DNA of 64,000 nt from contig VYDH01000031.1 in the NCBI GenBank assembly GCA_009843525.1, positions 1 through 64,000 of the forward strand. The letters run 5' to 3'. Of the stretch, positions 18,601 to 25,983 are shown piece after piece (within the stretch, counting starts at the first letter, position 1; each line of letters starts with the position of its first letter). Both the position numbers and the translations under genes were made by a program. This DNA is from Acidimicrobiales bacterium. GTDB taxonomy: Bacteria; Actinomycetota; Acidimicrobiia; Acidimicrobiales; Poriferisodalaceae. The notes beneath the pieces are model-generated. The model did no database searches, was not told the origin of the DNA, and worked only from the letters and a program-made list of their open reading frames with translations.

Positions 18601-18870
18601 AGCGGGGGGGGGGGCAAACCCGTCGCCTCGCCGTCTCGACGCTCATCAACCACAAGGGCTGGGTGTTCGAGGGAGTGCACAATTCCTACACAGTCGTGCT
18701 GGCCACAGCCGCTCGTTGCTCACCGTCGTCAGCTGCCTCAACAGTCGACAGTGGACATTCGACGACGTCGACGGTCGCTACACCATCGCAATCGTCGCCG
18801 CCCACAAGCACAACCCGCGCAGCGAACCTCGGGGGTGGCTTTGAGGCCGAATCCACTGAACCGCACGTAG
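15637..18870 (+). CDS. Eco57I-class adenine-N6 DNA methyltransferase, N-terminal and catalytic part
   Basis: Part of a large PglX/Eco57I-like methyltransferase gene running to 20085. As the sequence stands, this frame encodes 1077 residues, of which the first 990 look genuine. An N-terminal module is followed by a helical linker (FETVPALARAVSRRLGEG), the SAM motif ADIAMGSAHF at about 612-621 and the catalytic motif GNPPW at 866-870. At 18604 the frame enters an 11-G tract, after which it reads about 85 unrelated Arg/Ser-rich residues to a TAG at 18868-18870. Homology continues in the next frame until an 11-C tract at 19066, then returns to the first frame. With G12 and C10 the gene would encode about 1482 residues. 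Family members modify adenines in defence or restriction systems. Confidence 0.85.
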   Translation: MDDFLIDRDPQTWSALSGHPASLVPSHLFVQPAPGGLEIAVVTATRKPTVGDLRTAWATRRQRRATPVLLIAFYPSPEAPGGERVALCGPVGEQPVVHLDVETSQAERLAEVALREPSHHAATRLLLAALPELDSPIAGLRNSGLLATQELTAGVPMRADWASARTASGRLLAHRGRRLIEGLGYGIATLATNASVLTVAGRREAIAVFCDDGEPFEAPSDRFDGMSPVSRALALADRENVDWVLLTRASEIRLYSARPGVGVGRKGRAETFVELNLSLLASEQAGYLSLLFAAEAVSAGGSLHDILSDSERFAADLAERLRKRVYFETVPALARAVSRRLGEGQRAGATDAEIGEGELDNAYEQVMVILFRLLFVAYAEDKDLLPYRSNGRYADHSLTRLAQRLAEAERSAAVSFDDRATDLWDDVRALWDAVNGGNDDWGVPAYNGGLFSDDPAVSPTGAAIAALRLTNAEFGPALAAALVDDGPQGLGPVDFRSLSVREFGTIYEGLLESKLSVAADDLTVKQVRGADQYVPAGPDDEVEVAAGAVYFGHRSGARKATGSYFTKPFAVEHLLDHALEPALDDHLARLDVLRDADDDAGVASAFFDFRCADIAMGSAHFLVAAVDRIEARLSAWLSLHPVPAVTAELSRLRDTAMDSLGDLSDGVEIETGSLLRRQIARHCVYGVDKNRVAVELARLAIWVHTFVPGLPLSFLDHNFVHGDSLTGVASADDAALAVRPIGDTSQPSLFVHQLENMLDAVAGPLERLARLNDADKAEVAAAREAHAAARAAVRTIDEVFDVATAVRAGMIEIQRDFDFAPDTIAALAHEQRVRDAIEHLQPVHYPTTWPEVFSRDTRSGFDCLLGNPPWEKVVVDREVWYGMHLPGVRSLPVARRRERIDNLEAHRPDLAEEFERERERAEFLKLILRAAFPRLGTGQTDLYKAFAWANLNLCRPGGMLGVVLPRTAVSDAGMANWRREIVHATAALSGGGGKPVASPSRRSSTTRAGCSRECTIPTQSCWPQPLVAHRRQLPQQSTVDIRRRRRSLHHRNRRRPQAQPAQRTSGVALRPNPLNRT
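18604..18614. repeat. 11-G homopolymer tract in methyltransferase gene
   Basis: Eleven consecutive G residues follow the codon for Ser after the conserved WRREIVHATA region. With 9 or 12 G the upstream frame joins the frame that holds the conserved QTRRLAVSTLINHKGWVF stretch. With 10 or 13 G it joins a frame that reaches a second related module and stops at 18842-18844. With the observed 11 it stops at 18868-18870. Tracts of this length in coding sequence are classic slipped-strand contingency sites; a homopolymer read error is the alternative. Confidence 0.9.
18621..18814 (+). repeat. Two diverged copies of one methyltransferase module in different frames
   Basis: Copy A (18621-18710) encodes RRLAVSTLINHKGWVFEG... 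and copy B (18713-18814) encodes LLTVVSCLNSRQWTFDDV..., each matching the single segment with pattern N..x.W.F..V...YT that related methyltransferases carry once. Their Trp codons are at 18660 and 18752, 92 bases apart, so the copies lie in different frames. Nine of 28 aligned residues are identical and many others similar, so the duplication is old or the copies came from different homologues. Confidence 0.6.
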
Positions 18871-19050
18871 CGATCTATCCGGGGCCAGCCCGCTCGGAAG
18901 CTCACTTCCGAGAACTGGTCGATGGCAAACCCGAGTTGATCGGCGTCTCGGAATTCCTCGGCTGGTCCAACACTGCGGCATTCCCGCAGATTCCCACCCG
19001 TGAAGCGTTCCGCGTGTGGCGTCGCATGAAGCTGCACCCGCGGTTCGACG

Positions 19051-20085
19051 GTGCTGATGCAGCGACCCCCCCCCCCGCGCGCGAGATCGCGCACTGGAGA
19101 TTCCGGCCGATCCAAGGAGATCTCAACGCCACGACAGACAGGTGGCGCTTCGCGAACGACGACGGACATGGGGCTTCCGCCCAGTCGCAGAGCTCCACGC
19201 GACACACGACCGGCACCGGTTCATGAACGACGATGGCGCCACCGCCCGATCCGCGAATTCGACGCCACCGGAGATCGGAAGCGATTCGTGAACGACGACG
19301 GCGCCTCCGCCTCGGGCAACGAGATCGCTCAGGCGACGACGGACGGTGGCCTCTGGCCGGTGTACAAGGGTTCGTCGTTCAACCTGTGGGAGCCCGACAC
19401 CGGCATCTACTACGACAGCGCACTCGCCGCGGAAATGATCTCGCACCTCCACAACAAGCGGCTATCGCAACGAAAGAAAGCATCGTCGGCCTTCGCGGAC
19501 CAGCCCACCGAGATCACCGACGATCCCGCAACGCTGCCATGTCGCCACCCACGCATCGCATTTCGCAATGTCACCAATCCAACCAACACACGATCGTTCA
19601 TCACTGCGCTTGTGCCGGGCGAACTCGTCATCGTTCACCATGCGCCCTATCTGGTGCGGGTCGAGGGCACACCTGCAGATGAGGCGTACACGCTCGGAGT
19701 CCTGTCCTCCATGCCGCTGGACTGGCAGGTCCGCCGAACCGTTGAGCTCAATATGACCTTCGAACAGCTGAACTTGCTGTCGATACCCGATCCGGGACTA
19801 GGTCATCCGGTGCGGGACAGGGTGGTGGAGGTCGCTGGGCGGCTGGGCGCGGTCGATGATCGGTTCGCTGAATGGGCGGCCGAGGTCGGACTGCCCGTCG
19901 GCTCAGCCAACGACGCGGCCGCCAAGCAGGACCTGATTCACGAGCTCGATGCCTGCGTCGCCCACCTGTACGGACTCGACGAAGACGACCTCGAAGTCAT
20001 CTACACGACCTTCGACGGGAAGCGGCCCGACCGTTACCGGCACCGTCTCGCTGCTGTCCTCGATCACTTCAGGAGGCTGCCATGA
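19051..20085 (+). CDS. C-terminal part of the Eco57I-class DNA methyltransferase
   Basis: This frame, the same as that of the N-terminal part, is open from 18871 to a TGA at 20083-20085. Genuine homology begins at module copy 3 (19234). It continues with GLWPVYKGSSFNLWEPDTG, CRHPRIAFRNVTNPTNTRS, a SSMPLDWQVRRTVELNMTF segment and the terminal KQDLIHELDACVAHLYGLDE, which together form the usual C-terminal target-recognition region of this family. Possible internal starts at 19051 (GTG) and 19057 (ATG) precede the C tract, so a separately translated half is conceivable. Otherwise it is reached only when both tracts are in register. Confidence is for the region being methyltransferase sequence. 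Confidence 0.8.
   Translation: MLMQRPPPPRARSRTGDSGRSKEISTPRQTGGASRTTTDMGLPPSRRAPRDTRPAPVHERRWRHRPIREFDATGDRKRFVNDDGASASGNEIAQATTDGGLWPVYKGSSFNLWEPDTGIYYDSALAAEMISHLHNKRLSQRKKASSAFADQPTEITDDPATLPCRHPRIAFRNVTNPTNTRSFITALVPGELVIVHHAPYLVRVEGTPADEAYTLGVLSSMPLDWQVRRTVELNMTFEQLNLLSIPDPGLGHPVRDRVVEVAGRLGAVDDRFAEWAAEVGLPVGSANDAAAKQDLIHELDACVAHLYGLDEDDLEVIYTTFDGKRPDRYRHRLAAVLDHFRRLP
19066..19076. repeat. 11-C homopolymer tract in methyltransferase gene
   Basis: Eleven consecutive C residues follow the conserved FRVWRRMKLHPRFD segment. Entering from the frame open between the two tracts, 11 C leads through module copy 1 to a stop at 19224-19226. With 9 or 12 C the reading passes through module copy 2 and stops at 19289-19291. 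With 10 or 13 C it passes through module copy 3 and continues to 20085. This is the second such tract in the same gene, 451 bases from the G tract. Confidence 0.9.
19095..19302 (+). repeat. Three diverged tandem copies of one module, one per reading frame
   Basis: Copy 1 (19095-19166) encodes WRFRPIQGDLNATTDRWRF and NDDG. Copy 2 (19169-19237) encodes WGFRPVAELHATHDRHRF and MNDDG. Copy 3 (19234-19302) encodes WRHRPIREFDATGDRKRF and VNDDG. The Trp codons are 74 and 65 bases apart, so each copy is in a different frame. Related methyltransferases have this WxxRPxxExxAT.D element once. Copies 2 and 3 share 14 of 23 residues, with many synonymous codon differences between them. Confidence 0.75.
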
Positions 20086-20125
20086 ACCCCGCCAGCAACG
20101 CCGCGGCCTCCGCCTGCCGATGAAC

Positions 20126-20287
20126 TCAGCGAGCGCTGTCGGAATCTCCGAACTTGCGGGCGTCTCTGCCGGGAACGGGACGTGTGAGGTGCCAGAAACG
20201 CATCGCATCGGCTACGCCGGGCTTGGACAGCGCCTGCTCAAGGATGCGGTCCGCTGTCTCCGAATCCACTGGCGGGCGTTTCCTCAT
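20126..20287 (-). CDS. Small protein between methyltransferase and helicase, unknown
   Basis: A 53-residue protein starting MRKRPPVDSETADRILEQAL and ending in a charged tail, with a helical, amphipathic central part (SKPGVADAMRFWHL). GAGAGG lies just upstream of the ATG at 20287; a GTG at 20290 is also possible. It runs against the flanking genes and fills most of the only gap in the island. The good ribosome binding site and helical composition favour a real gene. I do not recognise the family; a small regulator or antitoxin-like partner is a guess from context. Confidence 0.45.
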   Translation of the reverse strand: MRKRPPVDSETADRILEQALSKPGVADAMRFWHLTRPVPGRDARKFGDSDSAR

Positions 20288-20378
20288 CACGTTCCTCTCT
20301 CGCATGTCGAACATTACCGAGTGACAGCAGCATCGTGGACAACCTGTCGCCAGCAGCCCGTGGCTTGCGGAGGGCGCC

Positions 20379-23300
20379 ATGAACGTTGAGCCGAAGCCGG
20401 AGCTGGCGCTCAATCGGGACGGGCGAACGGTGGCTGATGCGCTGAACGGGTTCATCAGCCATGCGGCGACGGGCTTCGTGGGTGGGGCGTCGGTCGACAT
20501 CGCCACTGCCTACTTCAACGTCGGCGGGTACTCGCTGCTGGCCGACGCGCTGGACCAAGCCACAGGTGTGCGGCTGCTGCTGGGGGCCGAGCCGCTGCCG
20601 CCCGAGAACCGTCGGCGGGCGCTGCGCTCAGAGCCGGCGCACCCGACGCGAGCCGCCCGTTCGCGGATGCGCAGCGCGCTCGACGAACAAGAGCAGCACC
20701 TTCGCTTCGAGCGCGACCACTTCGGATTCACCCACGCAAACCACGACGCCGCACGGCGGTTGGTGGCGTGGCTCGGCTCACCCGGCGTGGAGGTGCGCCG
20801 ACTCGGCGACCGATTTCTGCACGGCAAGGCGTTCCTGGTGGGCGACCGCAGCCATGGCGTCGTGGCCGGCTCGTCCAACTTCACGTACGCGGGCTTGGTC
20901 ACCAATCTGGAGCTGAACCTCGGGAACTATGCGCCCCACGTGGTGAGCGGTGTGAAGGAGTGGTTCGAGGAGCTGTGGGAGCAGGCAGCGCCGTATGACT
21001 TGGCCGCCCTGTTCGCGGCGCGCTTCGAGCCTCACTCGCCGCAGCTCATCTACCTGCGAATGCTCGCCGAGCGCTATGGCAACGAGCTGGCCGCCGAGGC
21101 CGAAGCGGACGGGGCGCCGCAGATCCATCTCACCGCGTTCCAGACCGACGGGCTGTGGCGGGCGCGCCGCATCCTCGACGAACGTCACGGCGTGCTCGTG
21201 GCCGACGAGGTCGGGCTGGGCAAGACGTTCTTGGCGGGCGAGCTGATCCGCGAGGCGGCGCTGGAGCGGCGTCAGAAGGTGCTGGTGATCACGCCGGCGA
21301 TGCTGCGTGACGGCCCGTGGCGCGCATTCCGTGCAGAGCACAACCTGTCGATGGAACTCGTGTCATTCGAGCAGCTCATGGCCGATCAGCGGCTCAACCC
21401 CGAGCACGCTGCGGGTACCACGCTCGAACAGCGCTATGTCAACGATTACGCCATGGTGGTGATCGACGAAGCCCACAACTTGCGCAACCCGGCCACGCAA
21501 CGGGCGCAGGCATTGCGCCGGCTGCTGGCCGGGTCGCCGCCGAAGCAACTCGTGATGCTGACCGCAACACCGGTGAATAACAGCCTGTGGGATCTGTACC
21601 ACCTGCTGGGCTACTTCCTGCGCAATGACGCCGCATTCGCGGACGCGGGCATCGGCTCGCTGCGTGACCACTTCGCGCGCGCAGTTGCGCTCAACCCCGA
21701 CGACCTCACGCCCGAGCACCTGTTCGACGTGCTCGACGCCGTTGCAGTGCGGCGTACCCGATCGTTCGTGAAGCGGTTCTACGCTCACGACACTGTTCGC
21801 ATCGGCGGAACTGAACTGCCGATCATCTTCCCGACCCCGCGGGTACGCAGAGTCAGCTACGACCTCGACGCTGTGCTGCCCGGTTTCTTCGACCGCTTCG
21901 CCGCTGCCCTCGACGCCGACGACAGCAACGGCGCCGACGGCAACGTGGGTGACGATGACGCAGCAGACATGGCCGCAAGCGGAGTCGAGAGCGGCACCAG
22001 TCAATCGGCCGCAGCCGAGGGCACGGCGATGCTGACGTTGGCCCGATACGCACCGTCGCGCTACCGGTGGGACCACGAGATCGACTCCTACGAACTGCAG
22101 CTCATCGGACTGCTGCGCTCGGGCCTGCTCAAGCGCTTCGAGTCGTCGCCGCACGCGTTTGCCGAGACCTGCGAGCGGATGGCCCGCAGCCATGACGCCT
22201 TCGTGTCGCTGCTCGACGGCGGCCGGGTGGGCACCGGCGACGTGCTGGCGGACTGGATCGCGGCCGACAGCGACGATCTCGACGACAAGCAGCGCGATGC
22301 TGTCTTGGACCACTTGGTCGACGTCACCGACGACGCCGCCGAATTCGACGTCGAGCAGCTGCGTCGGGACACCGAGCGCGACAGCGACCTGTTGCGAGCA
22401 CTCGCTGCCGAAGCCCGCAGCGTGACGCGCGACACCGACCCGAACCTCGCCGCCCTCGTCGACGAGCTTGCGGAGATCGCTGCGCAAGCGCAGACCCACG
22501 GCATCGGCCCCGATGACATCCGCGACCGGCGCAAACTACTGGTCTTCAGCTACTACGCCGACACTGTCGACTGGATCTTCGAGCACCTCGAAGCCGTCTC
22601 CCACACTGACGAACGCCTCTCCCCCTACCGGGGGCGCATCGCTTCGGTTACCGGCAATTCAGGCGCCGACGACAAGGAGCATGCGCTGTGGGGTTTCGCG
22701 CCTCGCACCACCGACGCGCCCGAAGGCCACGACCGAGACCGGTACGACATCGTCGTGGCCACCGACGTGCTGGCTGAAGGCGTGAACCTGCAGCAAGCCT
22801 GCAACATCGTCAACTACGACCTGCCATGGAATCCGATGCGGCTGGTGCAACGCCACGGGCGCATCGACCGTATCGGCTCGCGACACCCAGAGGTGTTCCT
22901 GCGGTGCGTCTTTCCCGACAGCAGACTCGACGATCTGCTCGGACTCGAAGAGCGGCTGCACCGCAAGATCGCGCAAGCCGCTGCCAGCGTCGGGGTCGGC
23001 GAGATTCTGCCCGGCCAAGGCGCCGGCCACGAGATCAACTTCACCGAGACACGCGAGGAGATCGAGCGCATCCGGGCTGAGGACGCGTCGATCTTCGAAC
23101 GCGGCGGCACCTCGGGGGGCGCCCTGTCGGGCGAGGAATTCCGCCAAGAGCTGCGCCGAGCACTGGAGGACCCGGCACTCGCCGCCCAGATCTCCTCGCT
23201 GCCGTGGGGCTCGGGGTCGGGCCTGGCCGCCGCAGCGGCCGGAGGGCGCACGGGCCACGTGTTCTGCGCCCGAATCGGTGATCACCCCTCACCGGTGTAC

Positions 23301-23798
23301 CGCTTCGTCGAGAGCGAGGCCGCAGACGCCATCTTCGACGACACGCTGGCCTGCCTTCACCTTGCGCGCCCGCCCGACGGCTTCGACACCCCGCGAGCGC
23401 TGAACGAGGACAGCATCGAGGCCGCCTTCGACGCCTGGAAGATCGCCCGCGCCGACATCGTCCAGAAATGGAACGCGATGGCCGACCCCGCAAACCTCCA
23501 GCCAACCGTGGCACCGCGACTCGCCAGAGCCGCCGAGGCGGTGAGAGAGCACCCGCCGCCACACCTGACCCAGGACGAGATCGACCGCGCCGTCGACACC
23601 ATCACCGCGCCCTATCCCGAACGCACCATCCGAACGCTCGCAGCCGCGCTCCGCAGTTCCGAAGACCCCGCAGAACAAGCCGTCGAGATCCTTCGAGTCA
23701 TCGGCGAACTCGGCCTCGAGCCATACGTCCCGCCCGAGCCGCTGCCCGAGATCACTCCCGACGACGTCTACTGCGTCACCTGGCTCGCGCTCACCTGA
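20379..23798 (+). CDS. Phospholipase D-like/SNF2 helicase fusion protein
   Basis: The 1139-residue product joins two modules. Residues 30-185 form a phospholipase-D-like domain with one HxK motif (FLHGKAFLVG, H148/K150) and GSSNFT (164-169). From about 250 on there is an SNF2-type helicase: DEVGLGKT (276-283), VIDEAHNLRN (DEAH at 363-366), LTATPVNN, and the C-terminal lobe with VATDVLAEGVNL and QRHGRIDRIG (824-833). A poorly conserved acidic insert lies near 510-550. GGAGGG is correctly placed before the ATG. Such fusions move on DNA and may cut it with the PLD domain, which would make this the effector partner of the upstream methyltransferase. DISARM and BREX use related parts, but their other core genes are absent. 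Confidence 0.85.
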   Translation: MNVEPKPELALNRDGRTVADALNGFISHAATGFVGGASVDIATAYFNVGGYSLLADALDQATGVRLLLGAEPLPPENRRRALRSEPAHPTRAARSRMRSALDEQEQHLRFERDHFGFTHANHDAARRLVAWLGSPGVEVRRLGDRFLHGKAFLVGDRSHGVVAGSSNFTYAGLVTNLELNLGNYAPHVVSGVKEWFEELWEQAAPYDLAALFAARFEPHSPQLIYLRMLAERYGNELAAEAEADGAPQIHLTAFQTDGLWRARRILDERHGVLVADEVGLGKTFLAGELIREAALERRQKVLVITPAMLRDGPWRAFRAEHNLSMELVSFEQLMADQRLNPEHAAGTTLEQRYVNDYAMVVIDEAHNLRNPATQRAQALRRLLAGSPPKQLVMLTATPVNNSLWDLYHLLGYFLRNDAAFADAGIGSLRDHFARAVALNPDDLTPEHLFDVLDAVAVRRTRSFVKRFYAHDTVRIGGTELPIIFPTPRVRRVSYDLDAVLPGFFDRFAAALDADDSNGADGNVGDDDAADMAASGVESGTSQSAAAEGTAMLTLARYAPSRYRWDHEIDSYELQLIGLLRSGLLKRFESSPHAFAETCERMARSHDAFVSLLDGGRVGTGDVLADWIAADSDDLDDKQRDAVLDHLVDVTDDAAEFDVEQLRRDTERDSDLLRALAAEARSVTRDTDPNLAALVDELAEIAAQAQTHGIGPDDIRDRRKLLVFSYYADTVDWIFEHLEAVSHTDERLSPYRGRIASVTGNSGADDKEHALWGFAPRTTDAPEGHDRDRYDIVVATDVLAEGVNLQQACNIVNYDLPWNPMRLVQRHGRIDRIGSRHPEVFLRCVFPDSRLDDLLGLEERLHRKIAQAAASVGVGEILPGQGAGHEINFTETREEIERIRAEDASIFERGGTSGGALSGEEFRQELRRALEDPALAAQISSLPWGSGSGLAAAAAGGRTGHVFCARIGDHPSPVYRFVESEAADAIFDDTLACLHLARPPDGFDTPRALNEDSIEAAFDAWKIARADIVQKWNAMADPANLQPTVAPRLARAAEAVREHPPPHLTQDEIDRAVDTITAPYPERTIRTLAAALRSSEDPAEQAVEILRVIGELGLEPYVPPEPLPEITPDDVYCVTWLALT

Positions 23799-23802
23799 GG
23801 CG

Positions 23803-23829
23803 CTGCACCGCTGCTCAGCTGCGGTGCAG
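23803..23829. terminator. Hairpin between convergent helicase and recG genes
   Basis: A perfect 9-bp inverted repeat (CTGCACCGC, loop of nine, GCGGTGCAG) begins four bases after the helicase stop and covers the recG stop codon. There is no T-run. Position between convergent genes suggests a two-way terminator or mRNA end stabiliser. Confidence 0.5.
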
Positions 23830-25983
23830 GTAGTCGGGGTCGCGACGGCTGGCGAACCAGTCGACTTCATCGGCGAGCGCCGGGTGCGCATCGAGATCAC
23901 CGTCGGCTGCGATGAGGTCGGCAGCCGCGTCGCGGGCGGCCTTCACCCAGTCGAGATCGCGGACCAGCGACGCCAGCTTCAGATCGCTGCGACCTGACTG
24001 CCGCTCGTCGAACAGCGTTCCCTCGCCGCGGAGCTCGAGGTCGCGCTCGGCCAGTTCGAACCCGTCGTTCGTGGCTACCAGCGCCGCGAGACGCTCCTCG
24101 GCAAGTGGCGTGGGATCGTCGTCGCTCACCAGGTAGCACTTCGAGGCGTGAGCGCCGCGACCCACTCGGCCACGCAACTGGTGCAGCTGCGCGATGCCGA
24201 AGCGATCTGCCGACAGCACCACCATCACCGTCGCATTGGGCACGTCGATCCCGACTTCGATGACGGTCGTCGCCACCAGGGCATCGACGCGGCCCGACCG
24301 GAAGCTGGTCATCATCGCTTCCTTGTCGGCCGGCGGCAGGCGGCCGTGGAGCAGGCCGACCCGCACGCCCGCCAAAGATCCGGCGGCCAGTTCTGCGTGA
24401 ACCTGCTCAGCCGAACGCGCCTCGAGACCCTCGCTCTCGCTGATCAGCGGGCACACCACATAGGCCTGACGACCGGCTTCGATCTCGCGACCCACCTCGG
24501 CCCACATCACCTCAGCCGCAAGCGGGCCGCGGACCCACTCGGTCGTGATGGGCGTGCGGCCGGGCGGGAGTTCGTCGAGCACCGAGACGTCGAGGTCGCC
24601 GTACACCGTCATTGCCGCCGTGCGAGGAATGGGCGTGGCCGTCATCACCAGCAGGTGGGGAATGCGACGGTCGTCGCGACCGCTCTCGCGCAGCCGCGCT
24701 CGCTGCGACACGCCGAACCGATGCTGCTCATCGACCACGACGACACTGAGCGAGCCGAACTTCACCGACTCCTCCAGCAGGGCGTGCGTGCCCACAACGA
24801 TGTCCGCGGCGCCGGTGGCGGTCTCCACCAGCACCTCGCGACGCTCGGTCGCCGAACTCGAACCGGTCAGCAAGCGGAGGCAGAGCGGACGGCGGCCGTC
24901 GAGCCGGGCGTCATCAGCTACCTCGAACTCGTGAAGCAATGCCCGCAAGGCGATGTAGTGCTGCTCGGCCAGCACCTCGGTCGGCGCCAGAAGGGCACCT
25001 TGGTGGCCGTTCTGGACGGCGACCAGCAGCGCGTGCAGCGCCACCAGGGTCTTGCCGGCCCCGACATCGCCCTGCAGCAGCCGGTGCATCGGTCGCTGCG
25101 TGCTCACGTCGGCGTCGAGCTCGGCCATCGCACGCTGCTGTGCCCCCGTGAGCGCATAGGGCAGCCGTCGCTGAAAGGCCTCGATCAGGCTGCCGGCCGG
25201 ATCGTGCGCGAGGCCCAATTCGTGCGCCTCGCGGGCCAAGCGCTGAGAGCGCAGCAGCAGCTGCACCCGCAGCAATTCGTCGAACACCAGCCGGTCACGC
25301 GCCGCCCACCGGTCCGACATCGACCGCGGTTCGTGGATGTCAGTGAACGCCCGGGCCCGTCCGGCGAGCCCGAGCCGCTTGCGCAGCCGGGCCGGAACCG
25401 GATCGGCGATGCCGCGGCGCTCGCATCGGCGTCGCGCCTCCGCGACCCAGTTGGCCACATCCCACGTCACAATGCCCGCCGTCTCCGACTGCGGGTAGAT
25501 CGCCACGATCTTGCCCGTGCGTTCCGCCGTGGAGCCGTCGCCCAGCACGTCGACCACAGGATTGGTCATCTGCTTGCTGCCCCGATAAGTCTCGACTTTT
25601 CCGAACAGCGCCACGGTCCGGCCCTCAGTGAGCTGACGCTCGCGCCAAGCCTGATTGAAGAACACCGCGCCCAGTACGCCAGTGGCATCACCCAGCTCGA
25701 CGCTGACCAACCGCCGCCCTCCCCGCAGGCGGCGGCTCGACACCGACAGCACATCGGCGACGACGGTGATCTCTTCGCCGACGACAGCCTCGCTGATCGG
25801 CGCCTGGGCGGTGCGGTCGACGTAACGCCGCGGGTAGTAGGTCAGCAAGTCGAACACAGTCTCGACGCCGACATCGCCGAGCGCCTTGCGGCGCTGACGG
25901 CCGACCCCGTTGAGCCGCTCGACGCCGATGGCATCGAGCTCACGCAGCGTCAGCGGGGCCGTCGATGTCGCGGCTGGGTTCAC
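23815..25983 (-). CDS. recG: ATP-dependent DNA helicase RecG
   Basis: Helicase that reverses stalled replication forks and branch-migrates Holliday junctions. The 722-residue product has the N-terminal wedge/OB region (YYPRRYVDRT), P-loop GDVGAGKT (305-312), Walker B VVVDEQHRFG, TATPIPRT and the C-terminal RGRVGRG motif. The GTG at 25983 overlaps the stop of the DAK gene (GTGA), which fits operon coupling and removes an Arg-rich upstream extension unlike RecG. The DAK-recG pair is the usual actinobacterial order. Confidence 0.95.
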   Translation of the reverse strand: MNPAATSTAPLTLRELDAIGVERLNGVGRQRRKALGDVGVETVFDLLTYYPRRYVDRTAQAPISEAVVGEEITVVADVLSVSSRRLRGGRRLVSVELGDATGVLGAVFFNQAWRERQLTEGRTVALFGKVETYRGSKQMTNPVVDVLGDGSTAERTGKIVAIYPQSETAGIVTWDVANWVAEARRRCERRGIADPVPARLRKRLGLAGRARAFTDIHEPRSMSDRWAARDRLVFDELLRVQLLLRSQRLAREAHELGLAHDPAGSLIEAFQRRLPYALTGAQQRAMAELDADVSTQRPMHRLLQGDVGAGKTLVALHALLVAVQNGHQGALLAPTEVLAEQHYIALRALLHEFEVADDARLDGRRPLCLRLLTGSSSATERREVLVETATGAADIVVGTHALLEESVKFGSLSVVVVDEQHRFGVSQRARLRESGRDDRRIPHLLVMTATPIPRTAAMTVYGDLDVSVLDELPPGRTPITTEWVRGPLAAEVMWAEVGREIEAGRQAYVVCPLISESEGLEARSAEQVHAELAAGSLAGVRVGLLHGRLPPADKEAMMTSFRSGRVDALVATTVIEVGIDVPNATVMVVLSADRFGIAQLHQLRGRVGRGAHASKCYLVSDDDPTPLAEERLAALVATNDGFELAERDLELRGEGTLFDERQSGRSDLKLASLVRDLDWVKAARDAAADLIAADGDLDAHPALADEVDWFASRRDPDYLHRS

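Noticed and set aside
18615-18870. Coding sequence of the upstream methyltransferase frame after the G tract
   Set aside because: The Arg/Ser-rich translation has no family resemblance, while the adjacent frame restores conserved motifs. It is treated as out-of-register sequence.
15637-23798. A complete DISARM or BREX system
   Set aside because: Only methyltransferase and PLD/SNF2 helicase are present. DrmA, DrmB, PglZ and BrxC homologues are not found on either strand within the window.
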